NCBI RefSeq assembly: GCF_003336675.1 | Contig: NZ_QPII01000012.1 | Span: 1-64,000 of the forward strand | Direction of reading: 5' to 3' | Length of the DNA stretch: 64,000 bases | Source of the DNA: Billgrantia montanilacus | Lineage (GTDB): Bacteria > Pseudomonadota > Gammaproteobacteria > Pseudomonadales > Halomonadaceae | In this document: positions 43,159 to 51,267 of the stretch, in pieces | Numbering within the stretch: position 1 is the stretch's first letter | Layout: the number at the start of each line of letters is the position of its first letter | Made by a program: the position numbers and the translations under genes | Notes under the pieces: generated by a model | Told to the model about the DNA's origin: nothing | The model's input: only the letters and a program-made list of their open reading frames with translations | Database searches by the model: none

Positions 43159-43182
43159 GGGGCCGGGCACTCGGCCCCTTTT
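43159..43182 (+). terminator. Intra-operon attenuator hairpin
   Basis: GGGGCCG pairs with CGGCCCC around a 6-nt loop and is followed by TTTT, 18 bases after the dctP-type stop and 17 bases before the dctQ-type start. It should end part of the transcripts and so lower the permease level. Confidence 0.75.
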
Positions 43183-43199
43183 CACCACAGGACGTTTCC

Positions 43200-43694
43200 A
43201 TGTCGTCACTGCGCCATCGCGTGCTGGCGATCAGCCGACCTTTGTCGCTGACAATCGCTGCCAGCCTGCTGCTGATCAACCTGGGCGTCATCCTCTATGG
43301 CGTCTTCATGCGCTACTTCGCCGGTGGCGCACCGATCTGGACCGATGAGCTCGCCCGGTTTCTCATCATCGGCACCGTCATGCTCGCCGCCGGTGCTGTC
43401 TGGGTAGAGGGCGGTCATATGCGTGTCGCGCTGATCGAGCGACTGCTGCCGCCTGCGCTGACTCGCCTGCTGAATATCTACCAGTGGCTGCTGACCCTTG
43501 GCATTGCGCTGGGTGGCGCCTGGGTCAGCTACCGCTACGCCCACTCTGTCAGCATGTTTACCACCTCGGGGCTGGGTGTAAGCCGCACGGTACCGCTCAT
43601 GTCGCTGCCCATCGGTTTTGTCCTGCTGGCCTGGCATGTGCTCTGGTACGGCCCCGCTCCCCTGCGGGTCGCAACGGAGGACGCCTCGTCATGA
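43200..43694 (+). CDS. TRAP transporter small permease, DctQ type
   Basis: A 164-residue protein with four TM segments and the family pattern VILYGVFMRYFAGGAPIWTD followed by ELARFLIIGTVMLAAGAVWV and GGHMRVALIERLLP. DctQ binds the large subunit and is needed for sodium-coupled uptake. The stop overlaps the dctM-type start (ATGA at 43691). Confidence 0.9.
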   Translation: MSSLRHRVLAISRPLSLTIAASLLLINLGVILYGVFMRYFAGGAPIWTDELARFLIIGTVMLAAGAVWVEGGHMRVALIERLLPPALTRLLNIYQWLLTLGIALGGAWVSYRYAHSVSMFTTSGLGVSRTVPLMSLPIGFVLLAWHVLWYGPAPLRVATEDASS

Positions 43695-44968
43695 TCCTGA
43701 CCATGCTGGCGGTATTTCTGGGCCATGTGCTGCTCGGCCTGCCCTTGTTCATTGCACTGCTCACGACGGCGCTGGTCGGCTTCCTCTTCGTCGACCCGAG
43801 CATGATTCCGCGCATGATGCCCCAGCAGTACTTCGGGGGTATCAATGTCTTCTCGCTGATGGCGATTCCACTGTTCATCCTGGCGGGTAACCTGATGAAC
43901 GTCAGCGGGCTGACCGAGCGTCTGATGGGGTTGGCCCGCCTGCTGGTGGGGCACTTCCGCGGGGGCATGGGCCACGTCAACGTCGTTTCCAGCGTGTTCT
44001 TTGCCGGCGTCAATGGGTCCGCGGTGGCCGACACCTCGGCGCTGGGCTCGCTGCTGGTACCGGCCATGGAGCGGGAAGGCTACTCGCGCGCCTTCGCGGC
44101 TGGTCTCACGGCGGGTAGCTCGCTGATCGGGCCCATCATTCCTCCCAGTATCTTCATGATTCTCTACGCGTCGCTGACCAATACCTCGGTGGGGGACCTG
44201 TTCCTGGCCGGGGTGATCCCGGGCCTGCTGCTGGGAGTGGCGTTCATGGCAATGAACGCCTGGTATGCGTGGCGCAAGGGCCTGCCGAAGCGCGGCCAGT
44301 TGCCAAAGGCCAAGGAACTGGGTCTGGCAGCGGTCGCCGCCCTGCCGGCGCTGGTGGCGCCATTCATCATTGTGGCGGGCATCGTCATGGGCTTTGTCAC
44401 ACCGACCGAGTCGGGTGCCTTGACCGCCCTGTATGTCGCGCTGTGTGGCATCGTGCTGGGAGGGCTCAGGCTGCCTCAGTTCTGGCAGGCGATTGTCGAT
44501 ACCTCGCGTCTCACCTCGGCGATCTTCCTGATCATGGCGGCATCGGCCACCATCAGCTGGCTACTCTCCTACGCGCAGGTGCCGGCGCAGTTCGTCACGC
44601 TGCTCTCGCCCTATATCGATAACGCCTTCTTGATCCTGCTGATGCTCAGCGGCATCACTTTCATCACCGGGATGTTCATGGAAGAGGTCTCGTCGCTGAT
44701 GCTGCTCACGCCGATCTTTGCGCCGGTCGCCATGATGGCCGGGATCGACCCCGTGCATCTGGGCATCGTCATCACGCTCAACATTACCATCGCCCTGATC
44801 ACGCCACCCATGGGGGCCTGCGTGTTCGTGGCAGCGGCAGTCAGCCGGCTGGAGATCGTCTCGCTGTTTCGGACCATCTGGCCGTTCGTGTTGACGGCCA
44901 TCGCGGTCCAACTGCTGCTGATTCTGTTCCCGCCGCTCACCTTGTGGCTGCCCAATGTCCTTGGATAA
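43691..44968 (+). CDS. TRAP transporter large permease, DctM type
   Basis: The 425-residue polytopic protein has about 11-12 TM segments and DctM motifs: FSLMAIPLFILAGNLMNVSG, GSAVADTSALGSLLVPAMER, GSSLIGPIIPPSIFMILYA and the C-terminal NITIALITPPMGACVFVAAA. It forms the elevator-type transport domain for sodium-coupled import. The end overlaps the start of the dipeptidase gene by 14 bases, which ties the two functionally. Confidence 0.9.
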   Translation: MILTMLAVFLGHVLLGLPLFIALLTTALVGFLFVDPSMIPRMMPQQYFGGINVFSLMAIPLFILAGNLMNVSGLTERLMGLARLLVGHFRGGMGHVNVVSSVFFAGVNGSAVADTSALGSLLVPAMEREGYSRAFAAGLTAGSSLIGPIIPPSIFMILYASLTNTSVGDLFLAGVIPGLLLGVAFMAMNAWYAWRKGLPKRGQLPKAKELGLAAVAALPALVAPFIIVAGIVMGFVTPTESGALTALYVALCGIVLGGLRLPQFWQAIVDTSRLTSAIFLIMAASATISWLLSYAQVPAQFVTLLSPYIDNAFLILLMLSGITFITGMFMEEVSSLMLLTPIFAPVAMMAGIDPVHLGIVITLNITIALITPPMGACVFVAAAVSRLEIVSLFRTIWPFVLTAIAVQLLLILFPPLTLWLPNVLG

Positions 44969-45752
44969 GACCATGCCGACCTCCAACTCCTCGACTGCCG
45001 ACGGCGCCCCATTGCCCAGAGTCCCCAGCCTGGACGCTCCCGAGTGGGAGCGTGTGTCGGCGCTCCCGATCACCGAATGCGGTGAGCGTCTCATTCCGAT
45101 GAGCCTCGCACCCGAACCCATCAAGGTATTTCCCGCCTATGCACGCTTGGGCATCCCCGGCGCCGTGCCCGAGTGCTTCGTGCGCGAAGGGGTCTATCGG
45201 GCGCTGCTTCAGGCCGCCCGGCGGCTACCCGAGGGAATGGGCATGGTGGTGCTCGATGGCTGGAGGCCGTGGCGCGTGCAGCAGTACCTGTTCGATACGC
45301 TGCATGAAGCGATCCACCACCATCATCCGTCTCTCGACGAGGGTGAGCTCATGGTGCGTACGCGTGAGTTCGTGTCGCTGCCGAGTCGCGATCCGCTGGC
45401 ACCGAGCCCGCATCTAACCGGGGGCGCCGTGGATGTCACCCTCTGCGATGCCGACGGCATGCCCCTCGACATGGGCACGCAATTCGACGAAGCCATTCCG
45501 GCCTCGCATACCGATCACTTCGAGACGCTGAAGGCACCGAGCGCGGCGCAGCGGCAGGCTCGAAATAATCGGCGCCTGCTTTACCACGTGATGCATGTAG
45601 CGGGGTTTACCAACCTGCCGAGTGAGTGGTGGCACTACGATTACGGCGATCAACTCTGGGCACACTACAGCGGGGGTGGTGTCGCCCGTTACGGCCCGGC
45701 CGAGCTCGACACGATCGAAAACCGCTGGCGTCGGCAGTTTTCGGACAGCTAG
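44955..45752 (+). CDS. ddpX: D-alanyl-D-alanine dipeptidase (VanX/DdpX, peptidase M15D)
   Basis: The zinc ligands of the family are clear: His and Asp in SPHLTGGAVDVTLCD and His in SEWWHYDYGDQ with the catalytic Glu just before it, plus the substrate Arg in LDGWRPWRVQQYLFD. Length 265 is slightly above VanX. No signal peptide, so the enzyme should be cytoplasmic and hydrolyse an imported or salvaged D-Ala-D-Ala-type dipeptide. Its start lies inside the end of the TRAP permease gene, so it is the terminal gene of that operon. Confidence 0.85.
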   Translation: MSLDKTMPTSNSSTADGAPLPRVPSLDAPEWERVSALPITECGERLIPMSLAPEPIKVFPAYARLGIPGAVPECFVREGVYRALLQAARRLPEGMGMVVLDGWRPWRVQQYLFDTLHEAIHHHHPSLDEGELMVRTREFVSLPSRDPLAPSPHLTGGAVDVTLCDADGMPLDMGTQFDEAIPASHTDHFETLKAPSAAQRQARNNRRLLYHVMHVAGFTNLPSEWWHYDYGDQLWAHYSGGGVARYGPAELDTIENRWRRQFSDS

Positions 45753-45771
45753 GGCTCCCCCTGAACGCAAT

Positions 45772-45793
45772 CCGCCGCAAGCCCTTGCGGCGG
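45772..45793 (+). terminator. Hairpin after the dipeptidase gene
   Basis: A perfect 10-bp stem (CCGCCGCAAG/CTTGCGGCGG, 2-nt loop) 20 bases after the stop codon, without a U-tract. The remaining gap to 46040 shows only a short open tail (HIALPKGVALTGIKEGAQLS) that I cannot assign. Confidence 0.5.
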
Positions 45794-46040
45794 TTCGGCG
45801 TTCATGGAACTCGGCCACAAGGCCTGGGACATCGCATCGCAACGGCCAGGCCACCTGCTGAACCTGGCGTCCATATCGCCCTGCCCAAGGGCGTGGCGCT
45901 GACCGGGATCAAGGAAGGCGCACAATTATCCCGGTAACCACCGATCCCTGCGCGCCGGCAATTCTCTTTCAATCCTGCTTCTCCATACTGCAAGGGAATG
46001 TCTCGGGTACTGCCTGACAACTCAGAAAAAGGATTGCATT

Positions 46041-46871
46041 GTGAACAAGACCGTTTTGATCACCGGCGCGGCATCTGGCATGGGCAAGGCAACGGCGCTG
46101 CTGCTCGCCGAGCAGGGCTATACCGTATATGCCGGCGTCAGGAGTAACAGCCAGGAACTGATGGAGGAGGCGGGCAAGCGCGGTCTCGAGCTGAATACCG
46201 TGTCTCTCGATGTGCAGGATACCGCCTCGATTCAGAGCGCCGTTCAGCACGTTATCGAGAAGGAAGGAAAGATCGATGTGTTGGTCAATAATGCAGGCTT
46301 CGGTCTTCTTGCCACCCTTGAAGAAGGCACCGATGAAGAAATCTTCAAGCAATTCGATGTGAATGTCTTTGGTCTCATCAAGATGACCAGAGAAGTTCTT
46401 CCCCATATGCGAAAGGCGGGTAGCGGCGTTATCGTCAATATCTCTTCCTTCCTGGGCAGGATGGGGCTGCCTCTGCTCTCGCATTACAATGCCAGCAAAT
46501 ACGCGGTGGAAGGGATCACCGATTCCTTGAGATTCGAGGTGGCGCCTTTCGGAATACGGGTTCACTCCGTCCTTGCCGGTCTGTTTGGCACCAATTTCGT
46601 CAAAAAAGGGCTTGTCGCCAACAGCCAAACTACCGGTGACGACTCTCCCTACAAGGAGCTGGTGGCCCATTTCGTGCCGATCGTGGCCAAGGCCATCAAT
46701 GAAGGCCCTGACCCCCAGCCCATCGCGCAGGCGGTGAAGGACATCATCGAGAATGAGGATAGCGAAATCGCCGTCAAGGTCGGCCAGGAGGCGGAACTGT
46801 TCGTGCCAATGCGCAGGGAGATGGATGACAAGGCGTTCGAAGCGAAGGTAAAGGAAACCTTTGGTCTATAA
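46041..46871 (+). CDS. Short-chain dehydrogenase/reductase
   Basis: A classical SDR of 276 residues: cofactor motif LITGAASGMGKATA, NNAGFG, the catalytic Ser in NISSFLGRMG and the Y-x3-K of HYNASKYAVEG. A GTG start is used, preceded by AAAAAGGA. The substrate is unknown. The base composition is slightly lower in G+C than its neighbours, and the downstream gene is broken. Confidence 0.9.
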   Translation: MNKTVLITGAASGMGKATALLLAEQGYTVYAGVRSNSQELMEEAGKRGLELNTVSLDVQDTASIQSAVQHVIEKEGKIDVLVNNAGFGLLATLEEGTDEEIFKQFDVNVFGLIKMTREVLPHMRKAGSGVIVNISSFLGRMGLPLLSHYNASKYAVEGITDSLRFEVAPFGIRVHSVLAGLFGTNFVKKGLVANSQTTGDDSPYKELVAHFVPIVAKAINEGPDPQPIAQAVKDIIENEDSEIAVKVGQEAELFVPMRREMDDKAFEAKVKETFGL

Positions 46872-46938
46872 GCCGCCTCTCGCGTTCTACCCGGTACGCT
46901 GAGCTTTCTCGCCGCACTGACGAGAGGAAGAGCGCCAG

Positions 46939-47470
46939 GTGAAACGCAGGAGAAACCGAATGGCGTACGTGGGAATGGCCGCTGGCCTGCTGCTGGCGCT
47001 GGTACTGATAGCCGTCCTGGCGATGCAGGCCTGGCGCCTGGCCGATAACCGCGCGATGGACAATGCCTGGGCCTGGCTGCAATCCCAGGCGCTCGCCACC
47101 GTCGAGACCTTCGATCCCGCCATGGTCGAAGACCTGCCTGACGCGGCCCAGCGCTACTTCCTCTACACCATCGCCCCGGGTACTCCGCTGCATGTGGTCA
47201 GCGAAATCCACATGACCGGCGAGCTCGGCTTCGGCACCAAGGAAGCGCCGGGTTACCGCCCCATGCGGGCAAGGCAGATACTCGCCCCGCCGCATGGCTT
47301 CATCTGGTCCCCGACAGCGCTCTTGCCGCAGCATGGCGTGCGCTGGGAAGAGATCGACGAGCCAAGCAGGGCGTGAGCGGCGATAACCCGCGGAACACTG
47401 GATGAATTCCGAAATTTTGATAGTTTCACCCTGACCACCAGAGTGGAGGCAGGCTACCACTTCGGCGCGG
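46939..47470 (+). pseudogene. DUF6544-type membrane-anchored protein, interrupted
   Basis: From GTG 46939 the frame encodes an N-terminal TM helix (MAAGLLLALVLIAVLAMQAW) and the family motif block DAAQRYFLYTIAPGTPLHVV, then ATG-rich YRPMRARQILAPPHGFIW, and stops at 47376. In the same frame beyond the stop, from about 47398, LDEFRNFDSFTLTTRVEAGYHFG matches the normal C-terminal block of such proteins. About 100 middle residues are missing and a stop has appeared, so this is an internally deleted gene. The left boundary of the A+T-rich insert follows. Confidence 0.6.
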
Positions 47471-47564
47471 GCGTACTTTCCGCTCTTCCGGTTGATGAGG
47501 TTGGGGGAGGTCTGCTACCCGTCTCCCTAGGGCTTTGCTTTGTTTAGGGTTGCGTGATCCTGCG

Positions 47565-47650
47565 CATGGGAAAAGCCATGCTCAAGTGCTAGGCTGAAAC
47601 GCAAAGACACAGGACGACACAACCGTACGCTAGGGATAGCCCGCTGCGCT
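47565..47650 (+). repeat. Dispersed element, copy 2 (shared with 1828-1912)
   Basis: CATGGGA, a spacer, AGTGCTAGGCTGAAACG, then CCGTAC and GGGATAGCCCGC repeat the order and spacing of the element at 1828-1912. It ends about 40 bases before the start of the first gene of the A+T-rich module. Confidence 0.45.
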
Positions 47651-47692
47651 TTGTTCCGGCCGCTTACCCAAAAGCGTCAAGGCTATAGGTAT

Positions 47693-48520
47693 ATGAGTAT
47701 GTCGGATGAATACAACCCAAGTGAGGAAATTCCGAAAGGCAAAAGGGTGGCAAAGTACTCACGAGGAGCGCTTCAAGCGATAGGCGGGGCGGTCCCTTTT
47801 GCTGGCGGCGTGTTTTCGGCTATAGCCGGTGCATGGTCCGAAGCGGAGCAGGAGAGGGTAAATCGTTTTTTCGAGCACTGGGTACGAATGCTTCAGGATG
47901 AGCTGAAGGAGAAGGAAGAGACTATCATTGAAATTATGGCTCGTCTTGACCTCCAGGATGAATCAATTGCATCACGAGTTGAAAGCAAGGAATATCAATC
48001 GCTGGTAAAGAAGACTTTCCGCGAATGGGCTGGTGCTGAAAGCGAAGAGAAACGAGTCTATATTCGTAACATTCTGTCCAATGCGGCAGCTACTTCAGTT
48101 TCCAGCGATGATGTCGTGCGCATGTACATTGACTGGATCAGCCAATATTCAGAAATGCACTTCCAAGTTATTGGGGCAATCTATAACAGTGGTGGCATAA
48201 CTCGCGGTGAAATATGGCGAAAAATTGGTAAGGGGCCTGTACGAGAAGACTCAGCTGATGCTGATTTGTACAAACTACTATTCCGTGATTTAAGTACGGG
48301 CAGCATCATACGTCAGCATAGAGAGGTAGATCGGTTCGGGAATTTCGTATCAAAGCCCTCACAGAGAAGGCCCAGGGGAAGTGGCCCAAAACCGCCAGTG
48401 TCGGCATTTGACGAAAACGAAGGCTATGAGCTTACAGGGCTTGGACAGCAGTTTGTTCACTATGCGATGAGCGAGTTACCGCCGAAAATTGAATTCAAAG
48501 CTGAGGGTGAAGAGCCTTAG
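47693..48520 (+). CDS. Glycine-rich hydrophobic / coiled-coil / winged-helix protein, candidate defence component
   Basis: The 275-residue product has, from the N terminus: a Gly/Ala hydrophobic segment (GALQAIGGAVPFAGGVFSAI), a charged helical region likely to form a coiled coil (HWVRMLQDELKEKEETIIEI), a segment FREWAGAESEEKRVYIRNIL, and a C-terminal winged-helix-like region (VIGAIYNSGGITRGEIWRKI then ELTGLGQQFVHYAM). The layout suggests a membrane-active or oligomeric effector with a DNA- or ligand-sensing tail. I do not recognise a named family. Start 47693 is uncertain (ATG 47699 also fits). It is A+T-richer than neighbours and shares strand with the OLD-like gene 324 bp downstream. Confidence 0.6.
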   Translation: MSMSDEYNPSEEIPKGKRVAKYSRGALQAIGGAVPFAGGVFSAIAGAWSEAEQERVNRFFEHWVRMLQDELKEKEETIIEIMARLDLQDESIASRVESKEYQSLVKKTFREWAGAESEEKRVYIRNILSNAAATSVSSDDVVRMYIDWISQYSEMHFQVIGAIYNSGGITRGEIWRKIGKGPVREDSADADLYKLLFRDLSTGSIIRQHREVDRFGNFVSKPSQRRPRGSGPKPPVSAFDENEGYELTGLGQQFVHYAMSELPPKIEFKAEGEEP

Positions 48521-48844
48521 TATTTGGCTAAGGAATTGGCGAAAGAGATCACCATGTCCACCAGGGCCTAGGCTGCAATCATTTCAGGACAGAGACATAC
48601 TTTGCTTTCTTGCGGATGAGAAAGGTAGAGATGCGGTTTCCCGCACGGATGTGATCCCCTTTCGTTGGACTCTGTTGACTCGTGAGATGGAATAGAAATA
48701 TGCTTGGTCCTATCAGTTGGACATAAATTATGTATCGTGCCGCCAAAACCAAGAGATCCGGGGGCGGGTGTAGGAAATTAATAATCTTTGTTTTCTTAAT
48801 TGGTGGGCGCAGATAGTGGCAGGTCATAAGAATGAGAGGGGAAC
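48521..48844. other. A+T-rich intergenic stretch inside the candidate defence module
   Basis: No convincing gene is present. It ends with GAGAGGGG, the ribosome site of the OLD-like gene. Some TTG/TAATAA-type promoter motifs occur (near 48715-48790) but none is clear enough to assign. Confidence 0.4.
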
Positions 48845-50766
48845 ATGATAGTTTCAATATTTCTTAGGAATTATAAAACTTACAGGTCTATAAATTATAT
48901 ACCTGTCTCTAATGGCACTTTTTTTCCTCTTTCATAGGAGATAATGGAGTTGGGAAAAGCTCCGTGCTAGAGGCGCTGGATTCTTTTTTTAATGACACGG
49001 AGTGGACGCTAAATCATAATGTTTTAGAAAAAGGGTTCTCTGAGCGGGAGCCTTATATATGTCCTGTGTTTCTGGTAGAAAAGAGAAGGGTTCATAAGTC
49101 AAGCAATTTGCATAAGTACTTAGAGGTGGTCAGCGATATAGTTTGGCAGATTGAGGCGGAAGACTTTATCTCTTCTCATGCGGCTGTAGCAAAGTTATTT
49201 TGTGAGCATAGAGATGATTTGTCAAAAAAGCACTCGTCAGAAGATTATTTCATTGTCCCTATAGGTATTAAAAAGCTCTCAAAAACTTCGCAAGGATTCA
49301 CCTTGTCTGTTTTTGAGAGCATTGAGGATTTTTCTGCTAGACTAAATGATGAGGTAGGGATCGACTTGGATGAGTACTGCCAAGCTTCGTTTAGATTTGT
49401 GAAGAATGGGTATAATTACATTTATCTGCCTTCTGATATAGATTTTGGACAATACACTAAGATTGAAGGTGAGACAGTTCAGGCGCTTATGGGAGAGAAG
49501 GTTGAGGAAGTCGTTAGGGATTTTATATCTGATCACCAAGTTAGAGAAATCAACCAGCAGCTCAATTCTTTCATGGATTCAGTTTCATCTCGGCTTGAAA
49601 ATTATGAGTATAAGAAACCGGCGAGAAAGCAGAATTTATTTAACCAGACTCATTTTGCGTCTAAAGTTATTGAGGCCTACTTTAGTTCAAAGGTTCTAAA
49701 TTTAATAGCAGAGGGCGGTGTTCAGACTCCTATTTATGACTTGAGTTCTGGGGAAAAGCGTCGAGCAATTATAGATATTGCAAAAGCATTTTTAACGGGT
49801 GCAAGTGAGGAGAGGAGGGCGCAGGTTATTTTGGCAGTTGATGAGCCTGAGATTTCATTGCACACAGCTTCATGTTTTCCGCAATTTGAAAAGCTAAGAT
49901 ACATAGCTGAGAACCATGTTCAGGTTATGTTGACTACTCACTGGTATGGTTTTATGCCAATTGTTTCAAATGGCTCTGCTACTTATATTTCTGGTGGAAG
50001 AAATGAAAATTATCTGTTGAATCTAAAGAGATTTAGGGACGATATATCTAAATTGAGGGCAAAAACAAAAGGTAGTCTTCCATCAAACATAGAGCTGAAA
50101 GGCATAAATGATTTGGTGCAGTCTGTTATTTCGTCTGTTATGGGTGGGGAGTACAAGTGGATTATATGCGAGGGTGTGTCTGATAAGATATATTTAGAAT
50201 GTTTCTGCGGTGGTGGGGAGAAATTGGTTATTCTCCCTGTTTCCGGAGCTCCAATGGTTAAGAAGTTCTACACCTATATTTATCTGGCTCTTCTAGATGA
50301 AAGATCCGATGTGAAAGGAAGAATCTATTTCTTACTGGACACTGACGAAGAACATGAGTTTTATGAGGCGAGAGATAAAATACCATCAATTAGAATTAGA
50401 AGGCTTCTTAATGACTCAGAAGAAGGATGTACAAAACTAGTTTCTATCACTAATAGCAAGGTATCTCCACCTACCGAGATTGAGGACTCCTTAGATGCTG
50501 AGGTTTTTTTGCTTTCAATGAGAGAAGTCGCTCGAGAAATTGGCACGCCTGATTTCTTGGATTTAATAGATGGTATGTCGATTAATGATGACTCTTTGCC
50601 ATCTGGTCTTGCATTCGATTGGCGAGATTCTGAAAGAAAGGCAGTGGCTAATTTCCTTAAAATGCCTAGTGTTAAAGTGAGGCTTGCAGAAGCTTATAGT
50701 CGCCTGCATCGTGATGAAAAAACGCCTCAGTGGTTTCGGGAAGTTAAAGATTTTCTTTTGCTGTGA
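48845..50766 (+). CDS. OLD-like AAA ATPase with TOPRIM domain (frameshift in a T7 run near the 5' end)
   Basis: From ATG 48845 (after GAGAGGGG) the frame gives MIVSIFLRNYKTYRSINYIP, then breaks in the run of seven T at 48919-48925. One further T would restore FIGDNGVGKSSVLEALDSFF, the Walker A site; downstream the frame is open to 50766. Further motifs: ABC signature DLSSGEKRRAIIDIAKAF, Walker B VILAVDEPEISLH, a switch His in TTHWYGF, and a C-terminal TOPRIM domain (WIICEGVSDKIYLE, FLLDTDEEHEF). Restored length is 640 residues. OLD-family proteins are ATP-regulated nucleases used in phage defence. The gene is strikingly A+T-rich. The frameshift may be mutation, slippage-based switching or a read error. 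Confidence 0.75.
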
Positions 50767-50796
50767 ATTTTATGAGCAGAAAAATGCGTGCCGTTT

Positions 50797-50821
50797 GAAA
50801 AGCCCTCTAGAGCTAGAGGGC
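50797..50821 (-). terminator. Terminator for the small HTH gene
   Basis: On the minus strand GCCCTCTAG pairs with CTAGAGGGC (2-nt loop) and is followed by TTTT, 12 bases beyond the HTH gene stop. On the plus strand the same hairpin follows the OLD-like gene. Confidence 0.75.
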
Positions 50822-50832
50822 ATGGTTACCTA

Positions 50833-51057
50833 TCATTCATCTTCAATGTGTGCGAGCACTTTTTCGAGTTTTTCATGAGACCAGTATAAGCTTTTTCCGT
50901 TATTCCTTGAGACGCTCAATATTTCGCCTGGGTTCATTTTGTTTAGTCTTCTGACAATGCTGGTAACTGTAGTCTGGTGAACCTTTGCAGCAAGCTTGAG
51001 ATTGTGTTCCTTTAATGTCTTACTGGTGAAGACGTAAACTTCTGGGTTCATGCTCAT
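50833..51057 (-). CDS. Small helix-turn-helix protein, possible regulator of the adjacent module
   Basis: The 74-residue product has one predicted HTH (NLKLAAKVHQTTVTSIVRRL) followed by a short beta hairpin (GEILSVSRNNGKSLYWSHEK) as in winged helices. AAAGGAG precedes ATG 51057; ATG 51051 is two codons on. A sigma70-type promoter and a terminator frame it as a single-gene unit. It converges on the OLD-like gene and lies next to recD. Lower G+C than recBCD suggests it came with the module. Confidence 0.65.
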   Translation of the reverse strand: MSMNPEVYVFTSKTLKEHNLKLAAKVHQTTVTSIVRRLNKMNPGEILSVSRNNGKSLYWSHEKLEKVLAHIEDE

Positions 51058-51109
51058 GGCTGAAGCTCCTTTAGGGGCGATGGGTGTGCCACTGCTAATG
51101 CACAAGAGT

Positions 51110-51138
51110 AGTATTGGCACGCATGCTGTGTTTGACAA
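51110..51138 (-). promoter_or_regulatory. Sigma70-type promoter for the small HTH gene
   Basis: Read on the minus strand: TTGTCA, a 17-bp spacer, AATACT, about 50 bases upstream of the start codon. Confidence 0.6.
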
Positions 51139-51267
51139 GCGACTGATATATTGCTTTGCAGGCTAGGTTAGCCTATGCAGCGCACCCACGACGGTACTGG
51201 CTGATACAGCCTCCTGGAAAATTTGTTTTTTCACAGAAGCTGACAGCATTTCCGGCGACGCCAGCCT

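Noticed and set aside
45800..45937. Short frame ending HIALPKGVALTGIKEGAQLS
   Set aside because: It might be a tail of a lost gene, but I could not match it to a family with any confidence.
48489..48695. Small plus-strand frame after the coiled-coil gene
   Set aside because: It overlaps the end of the upstream gene in another frame, lacks a ribosome site and has no recognisable pattern.
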